Assembly (NCBI RefSeq): GCF_900107745.1
Contig: NZ_FNRO01000013.1
Span: 62,001 to 126,000, forward strand
Reading direction: 5' to 3'
From: Variovorax sp. YR216
GTDB lineage: Bacteria; Pseudomonadota; Gammaproteobacteria; Burkholderiales; Burkholderiaceae_C
DNA: 64,000 nt
Part shown: positions 32,202 through 40,922 of the stretch, piece after piece
Position numbering within the stretch: the stretch's first letter is position 1
Layout: every line of letters begins with the position of its first letter
The notes under the pieces: model-generated
Databases searched by the model: none
Seen by the model: the letters and a program-made list of their open reading frames with translations, nothing else
What the model was told of the DNA's origin: nothing
Translations under genes and position numbers: made by a program

Positions 32202-34451
32202 TCAAGCCAGCTTGAAAGGCAACTCCCGCACCGGCTTCCCGGTGATCGCCGCCACCGCATTCGCAAACGCCGGCGCAAGCGGCGGCAACCCCGGCTCGCC
32301 CATGCCGGTGGGCGCGTCGGCGCTCGGCACGATGTGGACGGCGATCTGCGGCATATCGGTGATTCGCGGCACGACGAAATCGCCGAAGTTGCTCTGTTGC
32401 ACCACGCCGTCCTTCAGCGTGATCGCCGCGCCGGGCAGGCACATCGACAGGCCCATCGCCGCACCGCCCTGCACTTGCGCCTCCACGCTCTTCGGATTGA
32501 CCGCGAGATTGCAGTGCACGCCCGCCGTCACGCTGTGCAGGATCGGCGTGCCGTCCTTCACCGAGGCTTCGACCACATAGGCCACCACCGAGTTGAAGGA
32601 TTCGTGCACCGCCACGCCCCAGGCACGGCCCGCGTCGAGCTTCTTCTTGCCGTAGCCGGATTGGTCCACCGCGAGTTGCAGTGCCGCCTTGTGGCGCGGG
32701 TGCTGGTCGCCGATGAGCTTCATGCGGTAGGCGACCGGGTCCTGCTTCGTGGTGCGGGCGATCTCGTCGAGCAGCGTTTCCATGACGAACCCGGTGTGGG
32801 TCGAGCCCACGCTGCGCCACCAGAGCACCGGCACGTTGAGCTTCGGGTGATGCACCGTGAGCCGCATCGGCAGGTCGTACGGCTCCTTCATGCCCTCGAC
32901 GGCGGTGGCGTCGATGCCGTCCTTGACCATCATCGGCTCGAACATGCTGCCCATCAGCAGCGACTGGCCGACGATGACGTGGTCCCAGCCGGAGACCTTG
33001 CCCTGCGCGTCGAAGCCGATCTTCGCGGTGTGCAGATGCATCGGTCGGTAGTAGCCGCCCTTGATGTCGTCCTCGCGGCTCCACAGCGTGCGGATCGGCG
33101 CCTTGATGCCCGCGGCCTGCGCGGCCTTGACGACGCTGCAGGCCTCGGCCACGAAGTCGCTGGTCAAGAGGCCGCGACGGCCGAAGCCGCCACCCGCCAT
33201 CTGCACGTTGACCTTGACGTTCTCGGGCGGCACGCCCAGCACCTTCGCGGCGGCCATGCCGTCGATGCCCGGCATCTGCGTGCCGGTCCACACCTCGGCC
33301 TTGCCGCCGGCCAGGCTGACGGTGCAGTTCAGCGGCTCCATCGGCGCATGCGCGAGGTAGGGGAAGACGAACTCGGCCTCGATCTTGTGCGGGGCTCCTG
33401 CGAGCTTCGAGACGTCGGCGTCGTACTTGCGATTCCCTGGCTTCGTCGCGAGCTCGCGGTATTGCGCGAGCTGCTTCTCGCTGTCGACCTTCTCGACGCT
33501 GCTGTTGTCCCATTCGATCTTGAGCGCATCGCGGCCCTGCTTGGCCGGCCAGTAGCCGTCGGCGACCACGGCCACGCCTTCGGCGCCGCGGTCCAGCGAT
33601 ACACGCAGCACGGCCTTGACACCCTTGATCGCCTTCGCGGCGCTGTCGTCCACCGACTTGAGCCTGGCGCCGAATACCGGCGGATGCGACACGACGGCGG
33701 TCAGCATGCCGGGCAGGCGCATGTCGATGCCGTAGTCCTGGTGGCCGCTGGACTTGGCCTGCGCGTCGAGCCGCCCGGTGGGTTTGCCGATCAGGCGGAA
33801 GTCCTTCGGATCCTTGAGCTTGACGGTCTCGGGCACCGGCAGCTTCATCGCCGCTTCGGCCAGCTCGCCGTAGCCGAGTTGCTTGCCGCCGGGGCCGATG
33901 ACGACGCCGTTGCGCGTCTGCAGCGTCGCGGCATCCACCTTCCATTGCGCCGCTGCCGCGCTGACCAGCATGGCGCGGGTACGCGCGCCGAGTTCGCGGT
34001 ATTGCGTGTACGAGTTCTTGATCGAACCCGAGCCGCCCGTGATGTGCATGCCGAAGGCGGGGTCGACATAGGCCGGATCGTTGGTGCCGTGGACGCTCTT
34101 GACCTTCGACCAGTCGGCGTCGAGTTCTTCCGCCAGGATCATCGGCAATCCGGTCTGCACGCCCTGCCCGAAGTCGAGCCGGTTGATGGTGATGGTGGTG
34201 GTGCCGTCGCGGTCGATGCGCACGAAGGCCGCCGGCTGCTGCAGCGGCTTCAGGGCTGCCGGCCTGGCGGCCGCTGCGCTCGTGTCCTGCGCGAGCGCGG
34301 CCATCGGGAAGACGCCAAGCGCGAAGCCACTCACCGCCGTGAGCTTCAGGAAGCTGCGGCGCGGCAGGCCGGGTTCGGTGGTGTCCCCGTCTCGCGCCAT
34401 CAGCGCGCGGAGGTTGGCGGGCAGCTCGAAGGTGGCTTGATCGAAGTGCAT
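32202..34451 (-). CDS. iorB: Molybdopterin-binding subunit of IorAB-type oxidoreductase
   Basis: It has 749 residues behind GGAGA at the ATG at 34451. A twin-arginine signal (PRRSFLKLTAVSGFALGVFPMAALA, RR at 31-32) shows folded export to the periplasm. The remainder is the aldehyde oxidase/xanthine dehydrogenase molybdopterin-binding fold as in isoquinoline 1-oxidoreductase beta: GQGVQTGLPMILAEELD, GGSGSIKNSYTQYRELGA, AGGGFGRRGL, WWRSVGSTHTGF. It oxidises an N-heterocycle or aldehyde, passing electrons to the 2Fe-2S subunit encoded 14 bases upstream. No FAD subunit or cytochrome gene is adjacent. The actual substrate is not determined from sequence. Confidence 0.9.
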   Translation of the reverse strand: MHFDQATFELPANLRALMARDGDTTEPGLPRRSFLKLTAVSGFALGVFPMAALAQDTSAAAARPAALKPLQQPAAFVRIDRDGTTTITINRLDFGQGVQTGLPMILAEELDADWSKVKSVHGTNDPAYVDPAFGMHITGGSGSIKNSYTQYRELGARTRAMLVSAAAAQWKVDAATLQTRNGVVIGPGGKQLGYGELAEAAMKLPVPETVKLKDPKDFRLIGKPTGRLDAQAKSSGHQDYGIDMRLPGMLTAVVSHPPVFGARLKSVDDSAAKAIKGVKAVLRVSLDRGAEGVAVVADGYWPAKQGRDALKIEWDNSSVEKVDSEKQLAQYRELATKPGNRKYDADVSKLAGAPHKIEAEFVFPYLAHAPMEPLNCTVSLAGGKAEVWTGTQMPGIDGMAAAKVLGVPPENVKVNVQMAGGGFGRRGLLTSDFVAEACSVVKAAQAAGIKAPIRTLWSREDDIKGGYYRPMHLHTAKIGFDAQGKVSGWDHVIVGQSLLMGSMFEPMMVKDGIDATAVEGMKEPYDLPMRLTVHHPKLNVPVLWWRSVGSTHTGFVMETLLDEIARTTKQDPVAYRMKLIGDQHPRHKAALQLAVDQSGYGKKKLDAGRAWGVAVHESFNSVVAYVVEASVKDGTPILHSVTAGVHCNLAVNPKSVEAQVQGGAAMGLSMCLPGAAITLKDGVVQQSNFGDFVVPRITDMPQIAVHIVPSADAPTGMGEPGLPPLAPAFANAVAAITGKPVRELPFKLA

Positions 34452-34465
34452 GGTGATCTCCTTCT

Positions 34466-34939
34466 TCAAGCCAGTGCCTTGGCGGCGTCGGCGACCGCGG
34501 CGCGGATGCGCGCGTAGGTGCCGCAGCGGCAGATGTTGCCGGCCATGGCCGAATCGATCTCGGCTTCGCTGGGCAGCTTGCCGGGCGTGACGGTCTTCAG
34601 GAAGGCGGTGGCCGACATGATCTGGCCGCTCTGGCAGTAGCCGCACTGCGCCACGTCATGCTTGACCCAGGCGTCGTGCACCGCCTTGCCGACCTTGTCG
34701 CCGCCAGCGGTGACCGCTTCGATGGTGGTGATCTTCTGGCCCGCAGCGGCGGAGATCGGCGTCACGCACGAGCGGATCGCCTGGCCGTTGAGGTGCACGG
34801 TGCAGGCGCCGCACAGCGCCGCGCCGCAGCCGAACTTGGTGCCGGTCATGCCCAGCGTGTCGCGCAGGGCCCAGAGGATGGGGGTCGAAGGGTCGGCGTC
34901 GACCTGCCGGTCCTTGCCGTTGATGTTCAGGGTGGTCAT
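34466..34939 (-). CDS. iorA: 2Fe-2S subunit of IorAB-type oxidoreductase
   Basis: It has 157 residues from the ATG at 34939; an upstream in-frame start at 34984 overlaps the operator and is less likely. The two clusters are clear: plant-type site Cys38, Cys43, Cys46 and Cys58 (FGCGAALCGACTV), and the second site Cys99, Cys102, Cys137 and Cys139 (QCGYCQSG, ICRCGTYARIR). It shuttles electrons from the molybdenum centre. It is the first gene of the iorAB pair, with an operator-like site in its promoter matching one upstream of the TetR gene. Confidence 0.93.
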   Translation of the reverse strand: MTTLNINGKDRQVDADPSTPILWALRDTLGMTGTKFGCGAALCGACTVHLNGQAIRSCVTPISAAAGQKITTIEAVTAGGDKVGKAVHDAWVKHDVAQCGYCQSGQIMSATAFLKTVTPGKLPSEAEIDSAMAGNICRCGTYARIRAAVADAAKALA

Positions 34940-34960
34940 GGTGGGGCTTTCTCTTCTTCG

Positions 34961-34976
34961 GTGAATATTAGTTCGG
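34961..34976. promoter_or_regulatory. Operator-like site upstream of iorA
   Basis: GTGAATATTAGTTCGG (plus strand) matches 13 of 16 bases of GCGAATATTTGTTCGC, the reverse complement of the palindrome upstream of the adjacent TetR gene. It lies about 22 bases before the iorA start, where a repressor would block transcription or initiation. Confidence 0.6.
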
Positions 34977-35014
34977 CCAAACAATAGACCTGTGCCAGGA
35001 TCAGGTCAAGTGGT

Positions 35015-35587
35015 TCAGGCCTTGATGCCGTCCCAGCAGAGCCCGAAGGCCATCGCCAGGTTCTCGTCCGTGCGGGCCAGCGCGCCGGAGCGAAGCAGGT
35101 TGGCGGTCTCGCGCACCGAGCCGCCGAAGCTGTTGATCAGCAGCACCGTGGGCACGTCCTTCAGGATCTGCTGCGCCTTGGCCGACTCGATCAGGTCGAC
35201 CCAGCCCTTGATCAGCCGGGCGGAGAGATTGCGGCTCTCTTCGCTGAACCAGGGCGAGTTGTAGTACTGCTCCAGGAAGACGACCTGCGCATAGTGCGTC
35301 AGGCGGTGATCGAGCCAGTTCATCCACATGCGCTGGAAGCGGCTGCGAAACGGCGCCTTCGGGTCATCGCCGTGCATGAGGCTGGCGGCGGTCGTCGTCT
35401 TGGCCTGCTCGTAGAGCGCGACCATCAACTCTTCCTTCGACTTGAAGTAGACGTACAGCGTGCCCGTGGCCAGGCCCGCCTCGCGCGCGATGGCCGCCAT
35501 GGTCAAGCCGCTCAGGCCGGTCTGTTCGACCAGCGCAAACGTGGCTTCTGCGATGGCGCGGAGCTTTTCGTCGTCCTTGGGTTTCAC
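35015..35587 (-). CDS. TetR/AcrR-family transcriptional regulator
   Basis: It has 190 residues. The N-terminal helix-turn-helix (LRAIAEATFALVEQTGLSGLTMAAIAREAGLATGTLYVYFKSKEELMVAL, residues 9-57) is canonical TetR. The C-terminal ligand domain is variable. It lies on the same strand as and just upstream of iorAB, and both promoters contain a related palindromic site, so it probably represses itself and iorAB and responds to an aromatic or heterocyclic ligand. The binding link is read from the DNA; the ligand is inference. Confidence 0.92.
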   Translation of the reverse strand: MKPKDDEKLRAIAEATFALVEQTGLSGLTMAAIAREAGLATGTLYVYFKSKEELMVALYEQAKTTTAASLMHGDDPKAPFRSRFQRMWMNWLDHRLTHYAQVVFLEQYYNSPWFSEESRNLSARLIKGWVDLIESAKAQQILKDVPTVLLINSFGGSVRETANLLRSGALARTDENLAMAFGLCWDGIKA

Positions 35588-35619
35588 GATGGGGGATCTT
35601 AGCGCCTTCTCGCCCTTTG

Positions 35620-35635
35620 GCGAACAAATATTCGC
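35620..35635. promoter_or_regulatory. Palindromic operator-like site upstream of the TetR gene
   Basis: GCGAACAAATATTCGC is an inverted repeat (GCGAA...TTCGC, 6-base centre) 33 bases before the TetR start. Its sequence reappears with 3 mismatches before iorA. TetR proteins bind such short palindromes as dimers and often repress themselves. Confidence 0.6.
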
Positions 35636-35686
35636 TCAATACCCAGCAATCAACCCGCGCAATTCACCGGGCCGGCGGCTGCGCCG

Positions 35687-36556
35687 TCACGTCCGCCCGA
35701 GGATCGCAGGCAACTCCGGCACCAATGCCTCGGGTGCCCGCGCCAGCGCCTGCTCCAGCGTCGAGAGCACCGCCGCGGCAATCGCCTTGTGCGTGCCCGC
35801 GTCCGTGGCCATGGTGTTGTAGTAGTCCAGGTCCTTGCGCGCATTGGCGACGGAGAAGCGCAGCCCGGACACATCGCCGCTCAGCAGGAAAGGCTTGAGC
35901 CGCTCCAGCGCGATGCCGCCGCCGCCGCCCTTCGCGAGCACGTCGACGAAGGCCGCGGGCGCAACGCCGTTGCGCTGCGCGCAGGCCGCGGCTTCCGACA
36001 GCAGCGTGACCATGCCGAGCGACACATAGTTGTGCAGCAGCTTCATGCTGTGGCCGGCGCCGACCGGGCCCACGTGCGTGATGTTCTCGGCGAAGCATTT
36101 CAGAAGCGGCAGGCATTCCTCCAGCAGCGCCGCGTCGCCGCCGACCAGCAGGTTCAGCCGGCCCTCGGCGGCTTCCTTGGGCGTGCGCGTCATGGGGCTG
36201 TCCAGAAAGCGGCCTCCGGCCGCTTCGACCGCGTCTGCCACGCGCGCGGTGGACGACGGGATCGCGGTCGAGCAATCGATCACCACGGCACCGGGCCTCA
36301 GCCCTTCGAGAATCCCGTCCGCGCCCTGCAGCACCGCTTCCACCTGCGGCGAGCCGGTGAGCACGAGGATGATCGCGTCGGACTGCGCCGCCAGCGCCTT
36401 CAGGCTGGTGAAGGTGGTGGCGCCCGCGGCCTTGAGATCGTCCAGCGGCTGGTTGCCCGGGTGCTCGAACACGCCGAGTTGGAAGTCGCGCTTGACGATG
36501 TTGCTTGCGATGCCGTGGCCCATCATGCCGATGCCCACCATGCCGATGTTCTTCAT
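35687..36556 (-). CDS. NAD(P)-dependent beta-hydroxyacid dehydrogenase (3-hydroxyisobutyrate dehydrogenase family)
   Basis: It has 289 residues. The N-terminal nucleotide-binding motif GMVGIGMMGHGIASNI, the substrate segment FLDSPMTRTPKEAAEGRLNLLVGG and the catalytic helix GAGHSMKLLHNYVSLGM with the catalytic lysine (MKLLHN) define the family. It oxidises a beta-hydroxyacid or reduces a semialdehyde; the exact substrate cannot be read. It is divergent from the polyamine transporter, with a palindrome between them. RBS and start fit ATG 36556. Confidence 0.88.
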   Translation of the reverse strand: MKNIGMVGIGMMGHGIASNIVKRDFQLGVFEHPGNQPLDDLKAAGATTFTSLKALAAQSDAIILVLTGSPQVEAVLQGADGILEGLRPGAVVIDCSTAIPSSTARVADAVEAAGGRFLDSPMTRTPKEAAEGRLNLLVGGDAALLEECLPLLKCFAENITHVGPVGAGHSMKLLHNYVSLGMVTLLSEAAACAQRNGVAPAAFVDVLAKGGGGGIALERLKPFLLSGDVSGLRFSVANARKDLDYYNTMATDAGTHKAIAAAVLSTLEQALARAPEALVPELPAILGRT

Positions 36557-36602
36557 TGGTTCACCTTTTTAGGATCGTTGTCGTTTTCCAGCGTGCAGGT
36601 AT

Positions 36603-36614
36603 TGTCGATCGACA
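36603..36614. promoter_or_regulatory. 12-bp perfect palindrome between dehydrogenase and potF
   Basis: TGTCGATCGACA is self-complementary, about 46 bases before the dehydrogenase start and 93 before the potF start. It may bind a dimeric regulator acting on one or both divergent promoters. No dedicated regulator gene is adjacent. Confidence 0.35.
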
Positions 36615-36706
36615 GGCTGCCGGATGACGGACGGCCGGAACTCGGAGGGCCCGTTGCGGGTCAGGGTCAGTCAGGGAGCCCGTCTGTTTCAGGTGGAGAT
36701 CTGGCA

Positions 36707-37831
36707 ATGAAAACCTGGCTGAATCGCTGCGTGATCGTTCATGCACTCCTGGCCTGTGCCGCGCTGGCTTCGGCCCCCGCGCGGGCCGACGACGAGGAGC
36801 AGGTGCTCAACGTCTACAACTGGGGCGACTACATCGCCGACGACACGATCCGGAACTTCGAGAAAGAGACCGGCATCAAGGTCCGCTACGACCTGTTCGA
36901 CAGCAACGAGGCCCTCCACGCCAAGCTGGTCGCCGGCATGTCCGGCTACGACGTCGTCGTTCCGGGCTCGCACTTCGCGAAGATGCAGATCCAGGCCGGG
37001 CTGCTGCAGAAGCTGGACAAGTCGAAGATCCCCAACCTCGCCAACCTCGACCCGGCGATCGAGGCGCAGCTCGCGAAGATGGACCCGGGCAACGACTACC
37101 TCGTCGACTGGCTGTGGGGCTACACCACCGTGGGCATCAACGCGGACAAGGCGAAGAAGGCGCTGGGCAGCCTGCCCATGCCCGAGAACGCCTGGGACCT
37201 CGTCTTCAAGCCCGAGTACGTGGCAAAGCTCAAGAGTTGCGGCGTCTCCTTCCTGGACACGCCCTCGGAGATCCTGCCCATCGCCCTGAAGTACCTCGGC
37301 AAAGATCCGCGCAGCAAGGACCCGGCGGACTACAAGGCCACGGGGGACATGCTCAAGGCGGTGCGGCCCTACGTGACGCGTTTCTCCGGATCGGGTTCGG
37401 ACTACATCGACCAGATGGCCAAGGGCCAGCTCTGCGCCGTGATCGGCTGGTCGGGCGACATCATGATCGCCAAGGACAAGTCGAACAAGGCGCGCAACCC
37501 GCAGGACTTGCAGGTGCTGCTGCCGAAGATGGGCGGCCTGCTGTTCTTCGACACGATGGCGATTCCCAAGGATGCGAAGCACAAGGAGAACGCCTACAAG
37601 TGGATCAACTACATCCTGCGGCCCGAGGTGGATGCGTCGCTCACGAACAAGGTGTTCTACGCGAACCCCAACAAGGCCGCGATGAAGTTCGTCGATCCGG
37701 CGTTGGCGAAGGACAAGGCCGTGTTCCCCGACGCGGCGGAGCTCGCCGGGATGATCGCCCCCGACACGCCCGACCAGGCCACGCTCCGGCTCGTCACGCG
37801 GACCTTCACGAACTTCAAGGCCAACCGGTGA
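36707..37831 (+). CDS. potF: Polyamine ABC transporter substrate-binding protein
   Basis: It has 374 residues with a Sec signal (VIVHALLACAALASAPARA) at 1-27. VLNVYNWGDYIADDTIRNFEKETGIKVRYDLFDSNEAL is the hallmark of PotF/PotD, followed by LVAGMSGYDVVVPGSHF and GYTTVGIN. It binds putrescine or a related polyamine in the periplasm and delivers it to PotGHI. The start is the ATG at 36707 with GGTGGAG upstream. It overlaps potG (GTGA). Confidence 0.92.
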   Translation: MKTWLNRCVIVHALLACAALASAPARADDEEQVLNVYNWGDYIADDTIRNFEKETGIKVRYDLFDSNEALHAKLVAGMSGYDVVVPGSHFAKMQIQAGLLQKLDKSKIPNLANLDPAIEAQLAKMDPGNDYLVDWLWGYTTVGINADKAKKALGSLPMPENAWDLVFKPEYVAKLKSCGVSFLDTPSEILPIALKYLGKDPRSKDPADYKATGDMLKAVRPYVTRFSGSGSDYIDQMAKGQLCAVIGWSGDIMIAKDKSNKARNPQDLQVLLPKMGGLLFFDTMAIPKDAKHKENAYKWINYILRPEVDASLTNKVFYANPNKAAMKFVDPALAKDKAVFPDAAELAGMIAPDTPDQATLRLVTRTFTNFKANR

Positions 37832-38907
37832 CGGGCAGCTTCCTGCGCATCGAATCGGTCACCAAGGACTTCGGTGACTTCCGCGCGGTGGACCAGGTCC
37901 GCCTGGACATCGCGCGCGGCGAGATCTTCGCGCTGCTCGGCTCATCGGGCTGCGGCAAGACCACCCTCTTGCGGGTGCTCGCGGGCTTCGAGACGCCGTC
38001 GTCGGGGCGCGTCGTGCTCGATGGCGAGGATCTCGCGGGCCGGCCGCCCTACGAGCGGCCGATCAACATGATGTTCCAGTCGTACGCGCTTTTTCCGCAC
38101 CTGTCGGTGTGGGACAACGTCGCGTTCGGCCTTCGGCGCGACCGGCGCCCGAAGGCCGAGATCGCCTCGCGCGTCGAGGAGATGCTGCGGCTGGTGCAAC
38201 TCGCTCCCCTCGCCCGTCGAAAGCCGCACCAGCTCTCCGGGGGCCAGCAGCAGCGCGTGGCCCTCGCGCGCAGCCTCGCCAAGCGCCCGAAGCTGCTGCT
38301 GCTCGACGAGCCGCTCGGCGCGCTGGACCGCAAGCTGCGCGAAGCCACCCGGATCGAGCTCGTCAACATCATCCGGCAGGTCGGCGTGACCTGCGTGGTG
38401 GTCACACACGACCAGGAAGAGGCGATGACGATGGCCTCGCGCATGGCGGTGATGAGCGAGGGGCGCTTCGTGCAGGTGGGCAGCCCGGTCGAGATCTACG
38501 AAAGGCCGGCGACCCGGTTCGTGGCCGACTTCGTGGGCAGCGTCAATCTGATGGAAGGCACGGTCGTCGCAAGCGACGCCGCCCATGCCGAGATCCGATG
38601 CGCGGACATGCTGCACCAGGTCGAGCGCAGCATCACGGGCCTGCAGGGCCAGCCGGTCACCGTGGCGATCCGGCCGGAGAAGATCCTTCTCACGCGCGAG
38701 AAGCCCGCCGGCGATGCCAACCAGGTTCAAGGCGTGGTGATGGCGCAGTCGTACTTCGGCGACTACACGATGTACCACCTGGGATTGCCCAGCGGTGCCC
38801 GCCTCAAGGTCCATGTCGGCAGCCACGCGCTCGAAGGGGCGCCGGCGCAGGGCGATGCGGTGTGGGCGCAATGGCTGCCGACCTCGCAGGTCGTGCTGAC
38901 CGGGTGA
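37828..38907 (+). CDS. potG: Polyamine ABC transporter ATP-binding protein
   Basis: It has 359 residues, with a GTG start overlapping the potF stop. Walker A GSSGCGKT (38-45), signature LSGGQ (136-140), Walker B LLLLDE (157-161), and a C-terminal TOBE domain (VAIRPEKILLTRE) place it in the PotA/PotG group. It hydrolyses ATP to drive polyamine import. The order F-G-H-I and the overlaps show a single transcript. Confidence 0.94.
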   Translation: MTGSFLRIESVTKDFGDFRAVDQVRLDIARGEIFALLGSSGCGKTTLLRVLAGFETPSSGRVVLDGEDLAGRPPYERPINMMFQSYALFPHLSVWDNVAFGLRRDRRPKAEIASRVEEMLRLVQLAPLARRKPHQLSGGQQQRVALARSLAKRPKLLLLDEPLGALDRKLREATRIELVNIIRQVGVTCVVVTHDQEEAMTMASRMAVMSEGRFVQVGSPVEIYERPATRFVADFVGSVNLMEGTVVASDAAHAEIRCADMLHQVERSITGLQGQPVTVAIRPEKILLTREKPAGDANQVQGVVMAQSYFGDYTMYHLGLPSGARLKVHVGSHALEGAPAQGDAVWAQWLPTSQVVLTG

Positions 38908-39782
38908 AGACGTCTTTCGCGCTCAAGGCCCGGCATGTCGTGATCGGCACGCCCTACGTGTGGCTGCTCGTCTTCTTCCTGCTGCCCTTCCTGATCGTGC
39001 TGCGCATCAGCTTCGCCGAGATGGAGGGCGCGAGGACCGCCGGGCTCCACCTCGGCAGCTACGTGACGCTCCTCACCGACGAGATCTATCTCTCGACCTA
39101 CGCGCAGTCGCTGATGTACGCGGGGGTCACGACGCTGATCTGTCTGGCCATCGGCTATCCGTTCGCGTACTTCATGGCGCGCGCATCGGCCGCGGCCCAG
39201 CCCCTGCTGCTGATGGGCGTGATGCTGCCCTTCTGGACCAGCTTTCTTCTTCGCGTCTACGCCTGGAAAGGCCTCCTGGACGCGGAGACCGGCTGGGTCG
39301 GTCGCCTGCTGGGCCATCTGCATGCCGACCAGCTGCTGCTGCCGCTGGGCCTCGTCTCGGCGCCCGGGCAGTTCATGTACACGCCCTTCTCGCTCATCCT
39401 GGGCATGGTCTACACCTACCTGCCCTTCATGGTGCTGCCGCTGTACGGCACGCTGGCCAAGCTGGACCTGCGGCTGCTCGAGGCCGCGCAGGACCTCGGC
39501 GCCACGCCGTGGCAGGCGTTCTGGCGCATCACGGTGCCGATGTCGCGGGCCGGCATCCTCGCGGGGGCAATGCTCGTCTTCATTCCGTGCGTCGGCGAAT
39601 ACGTGATCCCCGAGCTGCTCGGCGGCCCGGAGACGCTCATGATCGGACGCGTGCTGTGGGACGAGTTCTTCTCCAACAACGACTGGCCCATGGCATCGAG
39701 CATTGCGGTGACGATGGTGCTGCTCATCATCGTGCCGCTGGCGATCTTCAACGACAGCCAGGCGAAGGCGGCGGCCCGATGA
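38904..39782 (+). CDS. potH: Polyamine ABC transporter permease
   Basis: It has 292 residues with a GTG start overlapping potG. About six membrane helices are visible, from PYVWLLVFFLLPFLIVLRISF on. The EAA loop EAAQDLGATPWQAFWRITVPMS marks the contact with the ATPase. It forms the channel with PotI. It overlaps potI by 4 bases. Confidence 0.92.
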   Translation: MKTSFALKARHVVIGTPYVWLLVFFLLPFLIVLRISFAEMEGARTAGLHLGSYVTLLTDEIYLSTYAQSLMYAGVTTLICLAIGYPFAYFMARASAAAQPLLLMGVMLPFWTSFLLRVYAWKGLLDAETGWVGRLLGHLHADQLLLPLGLVSAPGQFMYTPFSLILGMVYTYLPFMVLPLYGTLAKLDLRLLEAAQDLGATPWQAFWRITVPMSRAGILAGAMLVFIPCVGEYVIPELLGGPETLMIGRVLWDEFFSNNDWPMASSIAVTMVLLIIVPLAIFNDSQAKAAAR

Positions 39783-40612
39783 TCGCGACGCGCACCGCCC
39801 GCTGGACCAGCCGCACGTGGCTGGCGCTCGGGTTCGCCTTTCTCTACCTGCCGATCGTCTCGCTGATCGTCTTCAGCTTCACCGATTCGCCGGTGCCCAA
39901 CGTGTGGGCCGGGTTCAGCCTGCGCTGGTATCGCAAGCTGATGGCGGACGATGCGATCCGGGAGGGTCTCTTCCTGTCGCTGCGCGTCGCGGCGGGCACC
40001 GCCACCGGGTCCATCGTCCTCGGGACCTTGGCCGCTTTCGCGCTCCAGCGCTTCCCGCGCTTCAGGGGCCGCGTGCTGTTCTCGGCCATGGTCAGCGCCC
40101 CGCTCGTGATGCCGGAGGTGATCGTCGGCCTGTCGCTGCTGCTGATGCTGGTGCTGGTGCAGCGATGGCTCGGCGTGCCGGAGCGCGGGCTCGTCACCAT
40201 CTGGCTGGGCCACCTGCTGGTGGGCATCGCCTATGCCACCGTGGTGATCGGCGCCCGCCTGCGCGACCTGAATCCGCAATACGAGGAAGCTGCGCAAGAC
40301 CTGGGCGCCCGGCCGCTCGAAGTCTTCTTCCTGGTCACGCTGCCCATGATCGCGCAGTCGATGGCGGCGGCATGGCTCCTGACCTTCACCCTGTCGCTGG
40401 ACGACGTGGTGATGTCCGCCTTCCTCTCGGGGCCGGGCTCGACCACGTTGCCGCTGGTGATCTTCTCGCGAGCGCGCCTGGGGCTGGACCCGACGGTCAA
40501 TGCACTGGCGACCGTGGTGGTCGCAGTCGTCGGGGTGTTCGTCCTGCTGACGAGCTACTGGATCGCGTCGCGGGAGCGGCGACGTTTCAGGGAGCAGCTG
40601 AAAGCACACTAG
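39779..40612 (+). CDS. potI: Polyamine ABC transporter permease
   Basis: It has 277 residues; the ATG overlaps the potH stop. It is hydrophobic with about six helices (WLALGFAFLYLPIVSLIVFSF, VIVGLSLLLMLVLV) and the EAA motif EEAAQDLGARPLEVFFLVTLPMI. It is the second permease of the PotFGHI importer, and ends the operon. Confidence 0.92.
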   Translation: MIATRTARWTSRTWLALGFAFLYLPIVSLIVFSFTDSPVPNVWAGFSLRWYRKLMADDAIREGLFLSLRVAAGTATGSIVLGTLAAFALQRFPRFRGRVLFSAMVSAPLVMPEVIVGLSLLLMLVLVQRWLGVPERGLVTIWLGHLLVGIAYATVVIGARLRDLNPQYEEAAQDLGARPLEVFFLVTLPMIAQSMAAAWLLTFTLSLDDVVMSAFLSGPGSTTLPLVIFSRARLGLDPTVNALATVVVAVVGVFVLLTSYWIASRERRRFREQLKAH

Positions 40613-40697
40613 CGTACAGGGGCATGCGCTGTTCGACGACGGTCGCCGCCCTGCGCTGCCCTACGCTCTGCAGCATTCAGACCGCTTGGAGATCAGC

Positions 40698-40913
40698 ATG
40701 GCCGCGAATGCACGAGTGAAGGGCAACGTCGAGTACAGGGCCGGCGACGGCCCCTTGATCGCGATCCCGAAGGGGCCGCTGGAAGTTCAGCTGAACCCGG
40801 ACAGCGCGGTGCTGAGCTGGGGCGACGCCGGCAACCCTCAGATCGCCGCGATTCCGCTCGATGAGTACGAACGCTACGTCGAGCAGGGCCTCATCGAACT
40901 GCAGCCTGCCTGA
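40698..40913 (+). CDS. Small conserved hypothetical protein, 71 residues
   Basis: The start is ATG 40698 behind TTGGAG. The sequence (VKGNVEYRAGDGPLIAIPKGPLEVQLNPDSAVLSWGDAGNPQIAAIPLDEYERYVEQGLI) has several short strands followed by a helix and no signal or membrane segment. I recognise no function. It stands alone between the transporter and the efflux operon and converges with the latter. Confidence 0.6.
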   Translation: MAANARVKGNVEYRAGDGPLIAIPKGPLEVQLNPDSAVLSWGDAGNPQIAAIPLDEYERYVEQGLIELQPA

Positions 40914-40922
40914 GCGACCGCC

